Shown: positions 5,114 through 6,576 of the stretch, one piece after another
Position numbering within the stretch: position 1 is the first letter of the stretch
Layout: every line of letters starts with the position of its first letter
Assembly: GCA_021845325.1 (NCBI GenBank)
Contig: JAKBRR010000098.1
Span: forward strand, 1 to 6,576
DNA: 6,576 nt
From: Thermoplasmata archaeon
GTDB taxonomy: Archaea > Thermoplasmatota > Thermoplasmata > Thermoplasmatales > Thermoplasmataceae
Direction: 5' to 3'
Position numbers and translations under genes: made by a program
The notes under the pieces: generated by a model
What the model was told of the DNA's origin: nothing
Database searches by the model: none
Seen by the model: only the letters and a program-made list of their open reading frames with translations

Positions 5114-5518
5114 GTAAGATTTCTGTCTCTTAACTCTGGCTCCGCGACCCATGGGCTTTTTCGGAAGTTTCCTTCTGATATCATTGACCAGAAGTGTCCT
5201 GTCATATTTTCTGTATGTTTCTTCCAGTTCTGCATCGTCTTTGAAGAATTTAACTATTCCTTTGGCCATTGCAGTTCTTGAAGCGTCAGCCTGACCCGTT
5301 ACGCCACCACCCTGTACATTGATTTCTATGTCGACCTGGCTAGCCTTATCTCCAATCAGAGACAGTGGCTCAATCAACTTTTCCTTCAACAGTGGTATAG
5401 GATAAAACTCGACAGGCGCACCGTTTATTGTTATCTTTCCATTTCCCTTTCTGGTATAAGCTCTTGCAATGGCGGTTTTCCTCTTTCCTGATGTCATTAT
5501 TATGGAATTATTTTTCAT
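5108..5518 (-). CDS. rps9: 30S ribosomal protein S9 (uS9)
   Basis: A small-subunit head protein of 136 aa whose C-terminal tail reaches towards the P-site tRNA. Family marks are SGKRKTAIARA (10-20), the glycine-rich QGGGVTGQADASR core (69-81), and a highly basic tail from DRTLLVNDIRRK ending RVKRQKSYR (106-136), close to the universal KRQKS-R ending. ATG 5516-5518 overlaps the uL13 stop as ATGA and has GAGGTGA four bases upstream, so it is chosen over the Met at residue 8. The N-terminus is therefore a few residues longer than a bare SGKRK start. It is the third gene of the eL18-uL13-uS9-RpoN operon. Confidence 0.97.
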   Translation of the reverse strand: MKNNSIIMTSGKRKTAIARAYTRKGNGKITINGAPVEFYPIPLLKEKLIEPLSLIGDKASQVDIEINVQGGGVTGQADASRTAMAKGIVKFFKDDAELEETYRKYDRTLLVNDIRRKLPKKPMGRGARVKRQKSYR

Positions 5519-5934
5519 TGATTCACCTCAATACCGAGATGCTTTGAAATTTCAAGCAGTGTTACGAATCCACTCATCTTGGGATTGTCTGCCCCTTCAA
5601 TTCTCTCCTTTTTTGAATCCTTATACAATTTTGGTTCAAAGTTGTACACCTTACACCTGCTCAAAGCTTCCTTACCCCTTGTGGTTTTTTTAGGAAGCAT
5701 CTGACCTATTGATCTTCTAAGTATTGCGTTTGGACTCCTTGGATAATGTGGACCTTTTCTTACACTTCCAATATCTCTTCTTGCCCTGAATCTTTTCAGA
5801 ACTGATTCTTTGCTGCCGGTAACCACTACACTTGCTGAATTTATAATAACTATTTCCTCTCCGTTAAGCAGTTCCTTGGCAATTTTTGTTGATAATCTCC
5901 CATATACACTGTTTGATGCATCTATTACTTTCAT
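5515..5934 (-). CDS. rpl13: 50S ribosomal protein L13 (uL13)
   Basis: A large-subunit protein of 139 aa, close to the usual archaeal length of about 140. Diagnostic parts are the N-terminal MKVIDASNSVYGRLST, the INSASVVVTGS strand-turn (31-41), GPHYPRSP (61-68) and the RRSIGQMLPKKTTRGKEAL stretch (73-91), the archaeal form of the L13 signature. ATG 5932-5934 lies four bases past the eL18 stop and is preceded by GGTGAG, which overlaps that stop. Its own stop overlaps the uS9 start by ATGA. The tight packing shows one polycistronic mRNA with coupled translation. Confidence 0.97.
   Translation of the reverse strand: MKVIDASNSVYGRLSTKIAKELLNGEEIVIINSASVVVTGSKESVLKRFRARRDIGSVRKGPHYPRSPNAILRRSIGQMLPKKTTRGKEALSRCKVYNFEPKLYKDSKKERIEGADNPKMSGFVTLLEISKHLGIEVNQ
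5523..5529 (-). promoter_or_regulatory. Shine-Dalgarno of rps9 inside the end of rpl13
   Basis: GAGGTGA ends four bases before ATG 5518 and lies within the last codons of rpl13. It is the best ribosome binding site in the window. Confidence 0.75.
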
Positions 5935-5937
5935 TGC

Positions 5938-5943
5938 CTCACC
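5938..5943 (-). promoter_or_regulatory. Shine-Dalgarno of rpl13 overlapping the eL18 stop
   Basis: The minus strand reads GGGTGAGGCAATG. GGTGAG includes the TGA stop of rpl18e, placing termination and re-initiation within a few bases. Confidence 0.65.
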
Positions 5944-6307
5944 CTATAATCTTAAGATTGCTTCCCTTTGGATTCTCTGTTGCAAGATCTCTCAAGCTTA
6001 TGAATTGAGAACCGGAATCCTTTATCTTCTTCAATGCACTTTCACTTGCATATAGCGCAGATATGGTTATTTTCTTATTGAAATAACCGTTTCCCAGAAC
6101 TTTTCCTGGAATTACAATGGTTTCTCCATCTGAAATCATTTTAGAAATCTTTCCCAGATTTACCTGACTCATTACACGGCTTGGCCTAGTTAGCCTGTTG
6201 GCTATATCTCTCCAGAGAGCGGATTTGCTTTCTCTTGAGATCTTTCCAAGTTCATCTACCGTGTCCTTTAATACGTAGCTTGTTTTCCTTTGCGTTTTTA
6301 ATGACAT
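5939..6307 (-). CDS. rpl18e: 50S ribosomal protein L18e (eL18)
   Basis: An archaeal/eukaryotic-specific large-subunit protein, 122 aa. Seen: LWRDIANRLTRPSR (31-44), VNLGKI (49-54), VIPGKVLGNG (65-74), and the terminal ENPKGSNLKIIG, which matches the family's NPKGS...IIG ending. ATG 6305-6307 gives the family-like start MSLKTQRKTS; the frame can be extended three codons to a TTG at 6314-6316, but no Shine-Dalgarno supports either. A TATA-like box upstream suggests this is the first gene of the operon, followed by uL13, uS9 and RpoN. In many archaea rpoD and rps11 lie immediately upstream; I do not recognise RpoD here. Confidence 0.96.
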   Translation of the reverse strand: MSLKTQRKTSYVLKDTVDELGKISRESKSALWRDIANRLTRPSRVMSQVNLGKISKMISDGETIVIPGKVLGNGYFNKKITISALYASESALKKIKDSGSQFISLRDLATENPKGSNLKIIG

Positions 6308-6344
6308 TTTAATCAACAGAAGTAAAAGCTAAATGGTGAGAGCC

Positions 6345-6358
6345 TAATAAACATTTTC
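6345..6358 (-). promoter_or_regulatory. Putative BRE/TATA box of the ribosomal protein operon
   Basis: The minus strand reads CGAAAATGTTTATTAGG, an A-rich BRE followed by TTTATTA. It predicts a start near 6321-6324 and a leader of about 14-17 nt before ATG 6307, without a clear Shine-Dalgarno. Its place in the gap 6308-6376 supports an independent operon promoter. Confidence 0.45.
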
Positions 6359-6376
6359 GGTTCCTTTAACAAACAA

Positions 6377-6576
6377 TCAGTTGTTTTTCCCATCTTCATT
6401 GCTCACTTTTAGATTTATCTTTTTTATGATGCCCATAATCTTATAAAATTCATGTTCAGTGAGACTTGATCTGGTGAGCAGCCTTTCAAGCATAACAGCT
6501 GTATTCTCAATTTTGTATTGTGGATAGTTTGTCTTCTTCATTATTTCTATTGTTTTTTTCACTATTAGATGTGTTT
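6377..6576 (-). CDS. Unrecognised small helical protein (C-terminal part, partial)
   Basis: A minus-strand frame is open from the right edge to TGA 6377-6379, at least 65 codons. GTG 6560-6562 would give a 61-aa protein and ATG 6539-6541 a shorter one, but neither has a Shine-Dalgarno and the frame continues off the window, so the true start is unknown. The sequence is Lys/Ile-rich and probably mostly helical, with VKKTIEIMKK, then ENTAVMLERLLTRSSLTEHE, then a helix ending in a polar tail. I do not recognise a family. The position upstream of eL18 is where rpoD often lies, but the end does not look like an RpoD C-terminus to me. About 70 nt and a putative promoter separate it from eL18. Confidence 0.55.
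   Translation of the reverse strand, partial: THLIVKKTIEIMKKTNYPQYKIENTAVMLERLLTRSSLTEHEFYKIMGIIKKINLKVSNEDGKNN

Noticed and set aside
5469..6055. Plus-strand frames of 74 and 81 codons across the ribosomal protein genes
   Set aside because: Antisense to uS9, uL13 and eL18, which are certain.
6323..6333. TTTAGCTTTTA on the minus strand as the TATA box for eL18
   Set aside because: Its centre is only about 21 nt from the ATG, so the predicted transcription start would lie inside the coding sequence; the box at 6345-6358 fits better.
1..6576. CRISPR arrays, insertion sequences, defence genes or toxin-antitoxin pairs
   Set aside because: No regularly spaced repeats, transposase motifs, terminal inverted repeats or recognisable defence domains were seen on either strand.

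Overview
This is an archaeal chromosomal window. The evidence is the run eL18 - uL13 - uS9 - RpoN on the minus strand (5108-6307, then 4883-5101). eL18 and RpoN are archaeal/eukaryotic-type proteins, and this gene order is a classic archaeal block. Ribosome binding sites inside the block read AGGTGA/GGTGA, as expected for the archaeal 16S 3' end. The DNA is AT-rich and the proteins are rich in Lys and Ile. The single tRNA has A-U-rich stems, which argues against a hyperthermophile. My best placement is a Thermoplasmatales-like euryarchaeon; this is inference from general character, not from a search.

Layout from right to left. At the right edge (6377-6576) is the end of a small unrecognised gene. 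The translation operon follows: eL18, uL13, uS9 and RpoN, with near-zero spacing, and then tRNA-Pro(GGG) 10 nt after rpoN. All of these are on the minus strand. The stretch 4601-4799 holds no confident gene, only a doubtful 41-codon reading frame that runs into the 3' end of the tRNA. A HAD-family phosphatase (3963-4601) is on the plus strand and converges on the tRNA. Divergent from it is a CoA-disulfide reductase/NAD(P)H oxidase-type flavoprotein (2551-3858). Next on the minus strand come a two-TM potassium channel with an RCK ring domain (1340-2368) and a CPA2-type cation/proton antiporter (77-1237). The left edge probably carries the first codons of another minus-strand gene.

The channel and antiporter form a plausible K+/H+ homeostasis pair. 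The most interesting signal is inside the channel gene. A perfect AGGTGA Shine-Dalgarno sits 5 nt before an in-frame ATG, exactly at the start of the RCK domain, although the full-length start has no such site. This mirrors MthK, whose soluble RCK subunits come from an internal start. The genes that appear to begin their own transcripts (antiporter, channel, flavoprotein) have TATA-like boxes about 28-30 nt before an ATG and no Shine-Dalgarno, which suggests leaderless mRNAs. Genes inside the ribosomal operon carry good Shine-Dalgarno sites.
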